NCBI RefSeq assembly: GCF_000708205.1
Contig: NW_014575554.1
Location: forward strand, 1 to 64,000
Length of the DNA stretch: 64,000 nucleotides
From: Mixia osmundae IAM 14324
Lineage: Eukaryota > Basidiomycota > Mixiomycetes > Mixiales > Mixiaceae
Direction: 5' to 3'
Numbering within the stretch: position 1 is the stretch's first letter; every line of letters begins with the position of its first letter. Both the position numbers and the translations under genes were made by a program. Shown piece after piece: positions 34,114 to 45,401 of the stretch. The notes under the pieces are model-generated. The model saw only the letters and a list, made by a program, of their open reading frames with translations, was not told the origin of the DNA and searched no databases.

Positions 34114-35215
34114 TTACCGCATCCGATCAGCTAGAGCCAGCCACTGTGCGGCGATGTCTGCACAGCCATACATCAGCTGCTTTGCGGTCGCACAGATCAG
34201 GGAGCGCGCCTGATCGTGCAGCGAGTAGATGCCATACCAGTCCTGCTGTATACTACAAGACTGCATCGTGAAAGTCTGCTGCATCCGGAGACGGGCTGCG
34301 AGAATGAAGAGAGAACTTCACCGCAGTGCGGTGCGCAAGACGGACAAACAAGGTGCTCGCTTACTTGCGTGATGTTGTAACAGGAGCGAGCGTCGCAGCC
34401 GGTACCTTGACGGGCAAAATGAGGCCCTATCCGGAAGAGAAAGGTGCCATTGATCCGCATCACGGAGTCGCTCGGCGAATAGTGTGTGGAGCTCCGGGCA
34501 GATACCCACTGGATTGAACCAGTCGCCGTGACAGGCTGAGAACGGATCTGCCGCGGTCACATTCAGTGCTTCGTAGTAGCCGCGAGCGGTGAGGTGGTAA
34601 GGTGTCAGCCATCGCGCCCGATCTGTAATCCGATTGGCTGCGTTTGTGCGCGAAACATCCTGGGGCATCGATAAGGCTTCGCCGCGAGCGTATGAGAGTC
34701 TGACGTCTAGTGTTCTTAGTGTTCTGGGGTCTATGCGGAATGTATTTGGGTCATTTAGCCAATTCCACCGCTTGTCTTCTTGCAGGTACCAACGAATAAA
34801 CCCTGCCTCATCGGCGGCCCAGTCCGGCAGGTTATCAAGCGTGTCAATAGACGCCAAAGGCGGGCTGCAGGACAAATCAATCTGCACCGTGACTGAGGCA
34901 GGGAGGTACGCACTACTGCAGATGCAACTCTCGCGCCCGCTCTGATAAGCAGAAAGCGGTGAATTGGCCAGTCAGCCAGACGCCTGTCCCGAAGCCTTTG
35001 CTGACGGTGATGATGTCGACTCCAGGTGGTATAGAACTTCCGGGCCAGAGATCGTCCAAGTTGCCCTACCGCACATCTAGATCTGACCAAGCCCACCTTT
35101 CGGTAGTGATGTATTGCCCAGCAATCAGGCCTAGGCAAGGTCTGTAGAAGATATGACGAGTATCCTTAGGCTCTCTGGCTGCTGATGCTGCGCGGTTCCT
35201 GGCGCGGCACGGCAC
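34114..35215 (-). pseudogene. Broken glycosyltransferase-like gene, 5'-truncated
   Basis: Conserved-looking protein pieces follow on minus: GLIAGQYITTERWAWSDLDVR, then a stop codon TAG where TGG is expected, then GNLDDLWPGSSIPPGVDII and VWLTGQFTAF. A frame-preserving 50-nt intron leads to PPLASIDTLDNLPDWAADEAGFIRWYL and DPRTLRTLDVRLSY, SACHGDWFNPVG. A later frame change gives RINGTFLFRIGPHFARQG and the end DWYGIYSLHDQARSLICA. The DLD motif with GQFT resembles sugar-nucleotide transferases, so I infer a glycosyltransferase-like origin. It has one in-frame nonsense codon, at least one frame shift, and no start: the 5' end stops near 35.22 kb, where an AT-rich repeat patch begins. A mis-modelled intron could explain the frame change but not the stop. 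Confidence 0.5.
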
Positions 35216-37707
35216 GCACTCACGTAGAGGGCGTTTGAATATTTTTTTTGATTATTTGCGAGGGGAGGAAGAAGAAGAGAAAGAATTCAGAGGAACCTCT
35301 CATGGATTATGCTCAGCGCTACCTGCCCAGCAAATCTGGGCTCCTCAGCTCGTAAATTTGACGCGTCAGATGGTTTTTGAAGTTTTCGTCTGACAGGCCA
35401 AATAATCAAAGGTACCAACGAGGAATTTTCTGAAACACGAAGCCCCTANCAGCTCCAGGCGTGCTTTACCGCCAGCTGGCGGTAAGATCGCGATCACCCN
35501 GCCGGGAAGCTTGCCTGCGGCGGGGAAAGAGGTTGACAATTATGAGAGGACGAGATCATAGACGCGTCGACGCGATTCACCACGTCATCATCAGCGCCCT
35601 GGCAAAGTGCTCACTCATCTGTCTCACGGTCCGTATAATGGCGTCGAAGGCGTAGGGGAGCCCAATATTGCATCCTTAGTATGGCTGCGTTGCCCATATT
35701 GAGAATACAAAACAGCCCTACAACTGACCATTTAGCTTGGCACGATTGACTCGCTGTACAGAGCCATGATGCGGCCCCTACTTGCAACTGGTGTTTGACT
35801 TCTGTGGCCGCCAGCGACTGAGTGCGCGAAACGAGAGACCTCGAGCAGCCGCAGCGCTACGACGCAAGGACCAGTCGGTTGGACGTGAGCGGGAAGATAT
35901 TCCGAAGTAGTCGTTAGTTCATTTCGAAGGTATCGCTCGGATCCCTGGCCTGCGCGGATTTTCGGCGCAGACGACATGCAGCAAGGCGTATTTTTACCCA
36001 CGTGAGAGGCAGAGAAAAGCCAAGAGGACGGTCATAGACAGCCATGCGTACATCAGATGGCAGATCCTCTTGTCGATGACTCTTGAGCTATCTGCCAATA
36101 ATTTTGCAGTACTCCTTGCGCCGGCATCGATAAGCTCGGCGAGAGACTATCGTCGAATAGCTACTGATTGTGTTCGCTCGTTTGTGCTCGCAGTATGCCT
36201 CATAACGTATCGATGACCGCATGTTAGGCTGAAGATGCAAAGGCGGCGCCAGTGGACGCTTGAAGCTTTTCTTTCGAGCTCGAAAGCGTGCCGCACTGCT
36301 CACGCAGCACTTCTTGATTTATCATATCAGCATGAAATACAGTCATCTATAGCACGATACATGCCGGTGCAAGTTTGCTAGTATCTTCCCCAGCTGCTTC
36401 TGGCTGAAATACGCCGATTCAAGCCTTCTTGGGTCTAGACTCGGCGGCGTCGCGCAGCAGAGGTCCTTGATACCGTCCAGAACAGTGATGTCTGTCGTAC
36501 AGACCCATGCGAGCATCTGAGCTGCCAAATTGCAGGTATCAGAGCTACATACTGATAGAGTCTTGCAGTGTCTGTATCTGCGCCGCTTCGCCCTCTTCCG
36601 CCTATTTGCTGCACGATATACTACTCTGACAATACGGAAGTATAGTGAGGTATGTCACAGAGATCAGGAAAGGGGCCGAAGGCCTCTAGAGGCAGCATTA
36701 AGTTGAGGCGGTAAGCCAGAGAACCAAATTTGTAGCGCGCTCATATTTAACGGCCCGCGAAGCCGTGGCGGTAAATTTGGCGGTGAACTGGCGGTAAGAC
36801 TTCTACGACAGTGAGAGGCAAGCCCCTGGCGCCTGGCCCGCGTATTACCGTCGCATTACCAAGCGCTGCACAGGACGCTCGTCACGGCCCCATCTTCCGA
36901 TCTAAGGTCAGATAGTCGGGTATTGTCTATATCGCTCAAAGTCGAAGCAATGCTCGCTTTGATCGAAATTTAAATCCACGACAGCAGTCTGAGGATTTCT
37001 GCCGTAGCTCTGCAATGGTTGCGCCGCATACCTGCGTTCCGATCAGCCGTTCCCCCTCCTTCGACACCTATGTCTTACTCACTGCGGCAGCTTCGGGCCA
37101 GTCTACGGCGCCAGCACGGTGAGGACCCTCTGGTGTAGATTCGGTCCGAGCCAGCTCGGTCGCCAGCGGTCAAATCGATGGTCGCCATCCTTTGGGACAC
37201 GAAATAGAGCGACAGGTGTGCAATACCGACGAGCGCGAATACACGAGCGACAGGAGTGCGTGGGGAAATCGCAGTAGTGGCCTTGTGCGCATGATCAGAG
37301 ACAGTCTGCCATGCATCGCTCGAGCGACTGAGGTACGAGCCGCTCAACATCTCGACGCATTCACAATCATGCAACAGCAATCTCACTGACACGACGAGTC
37401 GAGATCACTCCACTCAAGTTCTGCATGCAGCGCTACTGCGTCACCCTGCTCTATCGCAATGCATGTATCCCGTTTAAATGATCTACGTCCCGTCAATCAA
37501 TATGAGATCATCGGCCGCTGAAAGCATTACGGAGACTAAGCAACACCCCTCTATCTATCCGAGACAGGACACTGGCTTGGCACATCTTCGAATGGCCGCA
37601 ACGAGGATCGACAAGAACCACGACGAGGAATTGATCGATGGCTTGCACTTACTTTATCTGGCTGCACCGTTAGTGCATTGCTCGCTCACAGCGCGATGCT
37701 CGCCGGC
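35216..37707. repeat. Second repeat patch with ambiguous bases; otherwise gene-free
   Basis: About 2.5 kb without a supportable gene. It starts with a T-rich run and an AG-rich run (35235-35290) and holds the only ambiguous bases outside the KDZ island (35449 and 35500). GGCGGTAA octamers occur near 35478, 36706, 36768 and 36789. A similar string beginning AAGCCCCT and ending TTACCG occurs near 35440 and 36812. I read it as degraded or small non-autonomous transposon material. Its family and limits are unknown. Confidence 0.4.
35466..35485. repeat. Perfect 20-bp palindrome centred on AGCT
   Basis: TTACCGCC, AGCT, GGCGGTAA: two 8-bp arms around a self-complementary core. It lies between the two ambiguous bases of this repeat patch. 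It may be a transposon end or a protein-binding palindrome. Confidence 0.5.
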
Positions 37708-39489
37708 ATGGAAGACGAGCGCCTGTTGGCTGAGGGATCCGATGATGAATACACTGGAATCACCCCAAATGTGCAGCTGCCAGATCTTTTAGAACGTAAG
37801 GTCAATGTTTCGTTACATCCGCGTACCCTACAGTCCTGATAGTATATGTCAACAGCGAAGACGGCGAAAAGGTGCCAGTGTGATAGCTGCGGCCGTCGTC
37901 ATCGCATTTGCAAGCTTGTTCATGCACAATGCCTTCGGCCTTTCAAGCGCATCCATGGGAGCGCTCTCGTATAAGTGTGACACAGCAGCAGACTTGACGC
38001 AGACCACGGAAGATGCTTTCTACGCTAGCTCAAAAGTTTTCACATCGCTGTCGAAGAAGTAGCAGGCTACCACGGCGAAGTAGTCGCAGCCACTCTATAC
38101 GCTGCTCAGGCGCTTGGCAGCCGCGTATCGCTATTCCGTGACTTTCTTGGCGCCGAGCTAGATGCTATTGTTGGCGCATACTACCGAGGCAGTAATCTTC
38201 CGACCCGTGCGCTCATCCCCATGCTCGGCTATGGTCCTTGGACAAGCCCGGTCATTGATCTCAGCGCCCAAAGCATCCCAGGGCCGCCCTCGGTCAAGCA
38301 TGCCGAGCTAAGCGCTGAAAACAATGTCACGCTTGGCGCCTACTTTTCAGCCCATCCTATCAATGTATTGCTGCTCAGCTCATGCTCAGAATCTATCGCG
38401 GTATATGGCGATAGCATTGTCGAAGCTTGGGATGCCCGTCAACAGATGCTAAGTTTCAAGTGATATGCAGTGAGTGGCTGCGATTGCGGCCTGCAAAACT
38501 CATTTGCGTGCAGCTATACACCATGCTGATCGCTTCACTTGGGGCGACAAATTTTTCGGACTTGAGCAACGAGGCGCTCTGAAAATTCTCACCCTTAATA
38601 AGGCAGCTCAGACTTTTGCATACGATCGCTCAATGTCATACGCTTCTACTGCTGGCAAACACGGCGGTCTGGACTTATCGTTCGATTCGGTTCTCATTCG
38701 AGCTTTCGCGCCCATTTTCCCTGTACCGGGCTTGCCAAGTCGGCCTATGAACGTCGGACTTGACTCGGTAGTCGTACAAGGTGGACTTAGTCAAGCGAAA
38801 CGTGACTATGCGGGCATATTCAGTGACATACAAGGCTTTCTTCAAGGTCTGTCGGCCTAGAACCCCCGTTGGTGATGTGACTTAGCTTTTCAACAGAGGA
38901 TGCGTCTCGCTGGGGCTATCGCTACGATACTGCCACGGGGATGTACGAAGAAGATGCCACAGTGACGCAGCCATTCAAAATACATCTTATCGGTAGTGGC
39001 CGTCTCGCAGTGCCGAGCAACATAAGTAAGATAGCGATCGTTCAGTCTGGCCTAAATTACATCGCCTTCTATCGCCTCATCAATTCTGCGCAATTGCTTC
39101 TACCGGCTTTCAATCTCGAAGGCTACATGACTACGATGGCATCAAGTTCTATCGCTGCCGGCGTGCTAGCGATGACACCCGTGCTGGCAGACAATCGTAT
39201 CATGCGCGCCTATTCTTACCTCAATGAGCGCAACACAGTCATAAAGCCCTTCGACATGTCTGACATGCAAGCGGTCAAACGACTCAAGTTTGGCGAAAGT
39301 CTGGTGGAAGGACGTCCAAATGCGAAGCTCGGGCAATGGCGAGAAGACTACTGGCAGTTAGATGTGCCTTCAGCTTGGGCGGATCGGAACCATGCGGGCT
39401 ATGCGCGAACGCAAGCTGACATTGACGCTGCCACACGCGATATTCATCGCCAAAACCGCAAACACCTGACATACACAATCTTTAATTGA
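37708..39489 (+). CDS. Uncharacterised type II membrane protein, glycosyltransferase-like family
   Basis: Five exons proposed: 37708-37800, 37856-37968, 38037-38452, 38514-38846 and 38897-39489, giving 515 aa with the frame kept throughout. N-terminus: an acidic cytosolic tail (MEDERLLAEGSDDEYTG), a basic stop-transfer and one membrane segment (ASVIAAAVVIAFASLFM). The lumenal part reads EEVAGYHGEVVAATLYAAQ, LSSCSESIAVYGDS, ADRFTWGDKFFGLEQRG and, near the end, FYRLINSAQLLLPAF then MASSSIAAGVLAMTPVLAD. The last segment resembles the donor-binding half of GT-B glycosyltransferases, with a membrane or Golgi protein family seen in other basidiomycetes. I infer a glycosyltransferase-like role, not a proven one. 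Introns 1 and 4 use GTCAAT and GTCTGT donors; the intron 2 acceptor (AAAG) is weak. Confidence 0.5.
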
Positions 39490-39837
39490 GCAATGGCTAT
39501 CTGCGCGAGTCATGGTGTAATTCTGGCAATGGAGGAGCTTTGATGAGTGAAATAGGAGCGAATGAATTTTTCGATCTGCGCTATGTAAAGCTTCACGCCC
39601 GGCGGCTTCTTTAACCCAATTTGCATACACTTGCATGACAAAGCGTCACATGTCGCGCGTCACCCTGTGTGCACTACATTGCTACGTATCTCATGGCGAC
39701 AGTCTTCAAAGCTCTGCATGTTGCTGCGGATCCCAATAATGCCTATGTCTGCTTGCAGTCGCGGTCTGACCATCAATGCATGGCCCTTGACCCCAATACC
39801 CTTGTGCAATCCGTGACCAGATATGACCGCGTCTGCC

Positions 39838-41681
39838 TTAAACCGCATCTTCGGATGGCGACGGATATAGCCTTGGCTTCTGCATCGCCCACAGTTCGCC
39901 GCGTCTTTTCGCTGCTGGTCTTTCACAATGCGCAACGAAAGGCTCGCGCAGACAGGTGGCTGCGCAGCCCGGCGTGGTCCAGAGATCGTAGCTATCAGGT
40001 GATCAGCCAGAGCTACAGGTAGCAGGAGACAGGAGCAGACGCACCACATCCTGACTCGTCTAAAGTTCTGGGGGACATCTTGCCAGTGCTCAAACGGCCG
40101 GCTAGGCATAGTACCCATGTTCAGACTAACGATCTCCGCATCGCTATATACCGGACTGAGCAGAGCCTTGCTGAGCTGCGCGTAACTTGGGCGCATTCGT
40201 ACGTCTAGTAACCGTAAATCGCTTGACGCGGTCTGATATTGCTGCCTATGCAACAGATAACGTGGCTCGAGCAAAGTGACGCCGTATTCTCGGGCAGTCT
40301 CTTCGAAGGGTATCACTGACCAGACGTCTCGATTGCGGACGGGAGGCATCGTGCTGGCATTCAAGTAGAGCGCCGTCGGTGGGAGTAGGAGCGCGCGCCC
40401 AGATTCGGCGGCAAGACCAACAATGACGGCAAACGTCGCCTGCAGACTCTCAGTATCGCCTACAAGGGCATCGACTGCCAGAATTTTCCGAGGCTGAGAA
40501 TAATAACCATCGACATCCTGTGCAAAACCGTGGTTTGCAGCGACAATGCGACGAATCTCGTAATCATCGATGCATGTGCCGTGAAAGAGCACGCTCTCTG
40601 CTGCCACGCCATAGCTGAGATGGTACTGTACGAAACGGTGACGATCGAGATAGTGAACGCCAAGGCCCCATGGTGTTGCTGCCTTGCGCTCGTGCATACC
40701 TACAGTATAGTTCGGATAGGTCAATTCCAGCACATGGTTGATCGCTCCTTGCTCCCATTGCCCCGGCACATTGATATAGTTCTCGAGCGCTCTGCGCCAC
40801 AATTCCGCCGCACGGTAGCCACCACCTGATAAGATGACGCCAGCGTTGACGTCGGCAGAGCCTTCGAAGGTGAAAGCAACACTGTGGCTCCCGTCTGGCG
40901 AGAGGTCGGGAAAGTACGGAAAGGGATCGTGCCGCAGCCACACGTCGCCCTCAACAAATATAAAGCGATAGCCGGCCGCAGAGATTTGGTTAAAGGCCAT
41001 CAGCTGGCACGCCACAAAGTCAGTCATGACGCTGTCTGTGGACTAAAAGCTATCCACCTTTGTCATCATGAGCGGATGCTTGGCAGACCCGTAAGCCTGG
41101 CTGGGCTGTATCAGTCCACCATAGCCGAACCAGCCTCGCTCGTTGCAGATGTCCACGCAATCTTGGTCTGTGCAGAGGACTAGCAAGTCTTGATGTCCCC
41201 GAGCTATAGCATTCATCTCGGCGTCATAGAAAGTATCGCCAGCGTCTATCGGTACTTTCCACATTTCTAGTGGGCTGTGATCGGGAGTCACCTTCGTTCG
41301 GCCCGATGCCGGGGGCAAGGTGCCATCCGCCAATCGTTGCAAGAAGAGTGCGAGGTCACTGCCACCTTTGCGTAGATATGAGCCATCAAGCATCGTAAGC
41401 CAAAGATAGTCATCTTTTGGCAGCTCCCCGATTCGTTCGTGCAAGAACTGTCGCAAAGGGATCGTGTCGTTGATGCTGGTCGCAGTAGGGAGGACTTCAG
41501 GGCGATCAGGTCGCTGACTGGAGTAAGGTGTATTCCTTCCAGCGTAAGTCGGGTCGACACTACTTTGCGAGGGCACGTCTGGTCGCATGCCCGGCGAGCT
41601 GAACAGCATGGCAACAGTGAGAAAGCTGGCGAGTAGCGCTGGTTTTGAGGGCTTGAGTCGCATTGTGTCGAGGGCGAACAT
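39838..41681 (-). CDS. Nucleotide-diphospho-sugar transferase-like protein, relative of 31367-33223
   Basis: Three exons on minus: 41681-41058, 41003-40045 and 39991-39838, giving 578 aa. The N-terminus has a hydrophobic segment (PALLASFLTVAMLFSSPG). The core contains LLVLCTDQDCVDICNERGWFGY, an intron, then LMAFNQISAAGYRFIFVEGDVWLRHDP with an acidic EGD in place of the usual DxD, DVNAGVILSGGGY, WEQGAINHVLELTYPNY and VLFHGTC. This matches the fold and order of the single-exon gene at 31367, so the two are distant paralogs with different intron content. The last exon ends CAATCLREPFVAHCE, similar in cysteine layout to that gene's C-terminus. The changed acidic motif may alter metal or donor use. 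Substrate unknown. Confidence 0.68.
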
Positions 41682-42734
41682 CTCGAAGAGCTTTCCATGG
41701 CCCCATCATATTGCGTTGGTGATAGGGGAGGTCTGGCGCAGTCTCGGCGCTCAGCCGCCATTGACGTATGTGCGCGCAAGTTGTATTGACGGGATAGGCG
41801 GGACGACGAAATCATAACCGCTGGCGAATTCGCATAAGTCGTGTCGATGGTGGCTTCAAAAGCCGTACGGGAGGGACGGGGCGAGAGTAGCCGAGACAGT
41901 CGCTAATCAAACAAGCATCGCTTGAGGTTGCTTTCTCTTTGGGCGGATCACTCACGGCTGGCCCCGATGTCGGTAGAGACAGCAGCTGCCGAGACGAGAC
42001 GCACAGTATGCGTGCAGTACTGTGGTTGCCATAGCATCACAACCATGCCTCTGTCAACAGTCGGCGGACGAACAGGATAGATTTGGACTCGGGTCTGGGC
42101 AGCTGGGTCGCGAGCATTCAGTGTTCATTGATCATATGACATCCATCTAGAACGAAAACAATAATGATCACCTATAGCGCTTGATTCCCACAATGTCCAG
42201 CGGACAGGAGTCATCCGCATCGCATATCATCGGAGTGCCCATGCACTACAGCGCGAAAGTATCCTGACGAAGCATTTCTTCATCTCGCAAGATAATGACC
42301 AATCTGCACGAGCAATGCAGATTCCCTGCAGAGCGTGCGTCGACTGAACTTGATCCACAGTCGCACATGTCAGCTCGTAGGAGTGAACGTAAGATGGCGC
42401 TGAGTCTTCGGTACCGGGTTCGATAAGCAGCAGCAGAACAGCCTGCATTACAGTCAAGCGTGCCAGAATGGCAAAGGCTAATGCCACCGCAAGTAGCATG
42501 GAGCTCATCGCAAAATCCCTTCCAGCGCCTCTTCACTGTCAGATGCTGTTCATAACATATTGACCGTCATATCAACGGCGGGAAGGTGCATAACGCATGT
42601 TACCAAATTGCCCCCGGCAGTTGGTTGCAGCAGGCCGCGCTACCCATACAGATGGCTGACTAGAGCAACGAATATATTCAGCTGATTCATAGCGCCTAGC
42701 ACAATGCATTGACTAGATGAGAAGACTGAGCGGG
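41682..42734. other. Gene-poor stretch, one doubtful small secreted-type frame
   Basis: About 1 kb. A minus frame at 42227-42508 starts with a strong hydrophobic segment (MLLAVALAFAILARLTVMQA) and has five cysteines afterwards, so a small secreted protein is possible. It has no homology I recognise, no intron support and no length support. The rest, including 41700-42200, shows nothing I can name. Confidence 0.25.
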
Positions 42735-43649
42735 CTATTTGCGCGCCTCGAGCGTCAGTTTGACCGGAATGACTTCAGTAGTCGTTCCGTAAGCTGACTT
42801 GAAGCCGTCGATATTGCCTGACAGGGTGACATAGGTCTGACCTCCCGGCTTGCCATTGGTGATGCCGCGAAGCTCTGCTGCGACGTCGTTGCTAGAGCTG
42901 CCATCGGGATTGACGATGTTTGCCGAGATGGCGCCGGTGTCTTTGTCGACCTTCCAGATCGCCGACGATTCGCCCCAACCCGTGCCCGAGGCGTAGTCAG
43001 TCTGACCCCGGGGTGTCGCGGTGGCTAAGAACAGATATCAACGCCCTCATTGTCGAGACAGAGACGAAACCTTACTCGGCACAAGGAAAGCATAACCACT
43101 GCTCGTCGCATTGAGCTCGCCAGCAAAGCCGATGCGGGCGCCGAGGAAAGGTCTGCTAGCAAAGTGCGGATTGAGGACGAATCTACGCTCAAAAGGTCAG
43201 ATTCGCGATGTGAATCTGATTTTTGCGCAGACTCACAGATGAGAATAGTCATCATCTTCTGCGTTCTTGATAACGAGTACCTTTGCACGAGGACCCTTGT
43301 TGCCATCGGTGCCCTTTGTATCGTCAAACAGGTTGAGTGCGTCGCCTGGATGGACATAAGGCTCGCCAGCCAGATTGGTGAGGTTGCTAGATAGGTAACC
43401 ACGACTAGCAACCTTGACGTAGCCCATCGGTCCGGTGCAACCGCATACCTTGTGAATGAGGATCATGTTGGCGATGGCAGGCAGAGATTGGGTGGGCTCT
43501 GCTTTGCCTTTTGCTCTTGCTTCACAGAGCTTGAGGGTGTCGTCGAGGTAGCCTGCTGAACTGACGGACATGACTGCATCGGTGCATCGTAGTGATAACA
43601 CAGTCGTAGAGAACAGAGCCAGCAGAGCGAGCGAGCAAAATGCTGACAT
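42735..43649 (-). CDS. Secreted protein of unknown function
   Basis: Three exons on minus, starting at 43649 and ending at 42735. Intron 1 begins after the codons for DDDYSH (donor GTGAGT near 43238); intron 2 follows LVP (donor GTAAGG near 43075). The start is a clear signal peptide (MSAFCSLALLALFSTTVLSL). The mature part has CEARAKG, HKVCGCTGPMGYVK, RGYLSSNLTNLAGEPYVHPGD, FGAG-like beta segments GARIGFAGELNATSSGYAF, and a C-terminal beta-rich domain ESSAIWKVDKDTGAISANIV then GGQTYVTLSGNIDGFKSAY. I do not recognise the family. It could be an extracellular or cell-wall associated protein. A (GA)n run precedes it at about 43663-43682. It diverges from the SET gene with about 220 bp between starts. 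Confidence 0.6.
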
Positions 43650-43867
43650 CTCGAAGACCCAGAGAGAGAGAGAGAGGAAGGGAGACAAGACTTAGGCCTG
43701 TAGGAGGCAACCCGTCGCTAAGCACCGGCAAGTCTTGCCGGTCGTCAAGCAAATTCCTGTGCCGAGGAAGGCGCGAAAAAGTCGTGGCAAAGTCGAGGTC
43801 GTCGTGTGGGACTGACGGCAAGGCGCCCGGCGTCTTGTTACGCGCTACGCGTTGCCGAAGGGTCCGA

Positions 43868-44814
43868 ATGGCAGCATTGCTCGAGGACTTGTCGGATGGC
43901 GCAGAGCCGACGGCCGTGCCACTCTATGCTTCGTGCTCGGACCTGACAACTCTACAAGGAGTCTTCGTCGAGGTACGGCTGCCTCGCAAATGCGATCGCC
44001 GAGTTCGAAGCTGAGCGTGTCAACGACAGTATCTTACTCATCAGGGCGATGAGCTATATGACAGCGTGAGTCAAGGGTGCGGCTGTACTTGTGTCGACGG
44101 GGACTGCATGAGCAACGGCCTTTGCGCCTGTCTTGAAGATCATGGCTGCTTCTTTAAAGATGGCACCCTTGCCCTCGACGACATTCCGCCGCGCCACGCC
44201 CTCTTCGAGTGCGGCCGGCATTGCGCATGTCACGAGCGCAAGGAAATCTGCGGCAATCGCACCGTGCAGCGAGGCATACAGCATCCGTTGTACGTTGCTA
44301 TCACTGGCAAGCGAGGGTTAGGCTTGTTCACGAGAGACGCGCTCAGCAAAGGCGCGTTCATCTGTCTATACGAAGGCGAGCGGCTCGATGAGGCAGAGGC
44401 TGCAAAACGGTGGGAGGCGCAGCGAGTTTCAGGACAAAGCAACTTCATTTTGGCTGTAAGGGAGAATTCGAACGCAGGAAAGCTCAGCACCATCATCGAT
44501 CCTCGACGGCGAGGCAATGCCGGGCGATTCTCTAGTAAGCTGCTGGACAAGCGATGAGAGGAACATGCTGATACTGAGAAGATCATGCTTGTCCGCCGCT
44601 TGCGAACATGATCCCTTGTCTGTTTCGTATGGCAGGCGATCTACATCCCCTTATTGCCATGATCGCATCGCGGGACATTCCTGCAAGCACAGAGCTGACC
44701 TGGGACTACGGCGTAAGTAGCTCGGTCGAATCAGGTCGGGAGCGGACGCCGTGTGAATGCGGCTCCGAGCAGTGTAAAGGGTTCTTGCCGTTCGACGATT
44801 CAATTGAACAGTAA
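43868..44814 (+). CDS. SET-domain histone lysine methyltransferase, compact pre-SET/SET/post-SET
   Basis: Three exons, 43868-43972, 44045-44534 and 44582-44814, giving 275 aa. A pre-SET zinc cluster ([35 protein letters not shown]), then SET signatures [32 protein letters not shown], and [10 protein letters not shown], and a post-SET cysteine cluster [11 protein letters not shown]. That is the SUV39/Clr4/DIM-5 architecture, which usually methylates histone H3K9 in heterochromatin. The intron between GRFS and NHAC was placed from this motif. No chromodomain is visible in 275 aa, so it is shorter than Clr4 but near DIM-5 size. NHACPP replaces the common NHSCxPN. It ends 40 bp from the eS17 stop on the opposite strand. 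Confidence 0.82.
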
Positions 44815-44853
44815 TGCATGCGCGTACAAGCCATCGACGAGCGAGCCAATAGC

Positions 44854-45401
44854 CTAGTCCTCGCGCTTGCGGCCACCAACGACAGTGCGAGCTCCTCTTC
44901 GGTTGTTCTCCTGGACGGGTGCAGCGACGTAGACTTGGATGTTGTCCATGCCAAGCGACTTGAGCAGATCCTACATGCCAGCCTATGAGTCTGCGTTGCA
45001 TGCTCGGACGGCACAAGCTCACCTGAGTGTCGGGGTCGACCTCAAGACCAGAAGCGGTAGTGTCGAGTGCAGAGACCTCTGGTACGTAATTGTCCTTGCG
45101 TTCTCTCTCCTCTTCTTGCAGCTTGAAAGAGATACCACGGACGGGTCCCTTCTGGATACGCTTCATCAGATGAGTGGTGAAGCCCGCGATCTTGTTGCGC
45201 AGTCGCTTGCTGGGGATGATGGCAACCTCATCACAGATCTTCTTGTTCGTGTGAAAGTCGAGCGTCAGGCGAGGGTAGTACTTCTCGATGACCACTCTTG
45301 AGGCCCTCTTGACCGTCTTTGTGCGAACCCGACCCTGTGGAGAAGCGATGAGTGGTCAGCTGCTGTAGCACGACGCAAGCATACAGGCGTTACGCACCAT
45401 T
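44854..45401 (-). CDS. RPS17: Ribosomal protein eS17 (small subunit)
   Basis: Three exons on minus: 45401-45399 (only the ATG), 45334-45023 and 44970-44854, giving 143 aa. Sequence [21 protein letters not shown] then [37 protein letters not shown] and [19 protein letters not shown] is diagnostic of eS17. It ends [18 protein letters not shown]. The first exon consists of the start codon alone, separated by a 64-nt intron, as seen in some other fungal ribosomal protein genes. It diverges from uS8 (start 45897) with 495 bp between start codons, so the two share one control region. Confidence 0.95.

Noticed and set aside
42227-42508. Possible small secreted protein on minus
   Set aside because: The signal-like segment is real, but there is no length or homology support; noted only as a doubt in the gene-poor entry.
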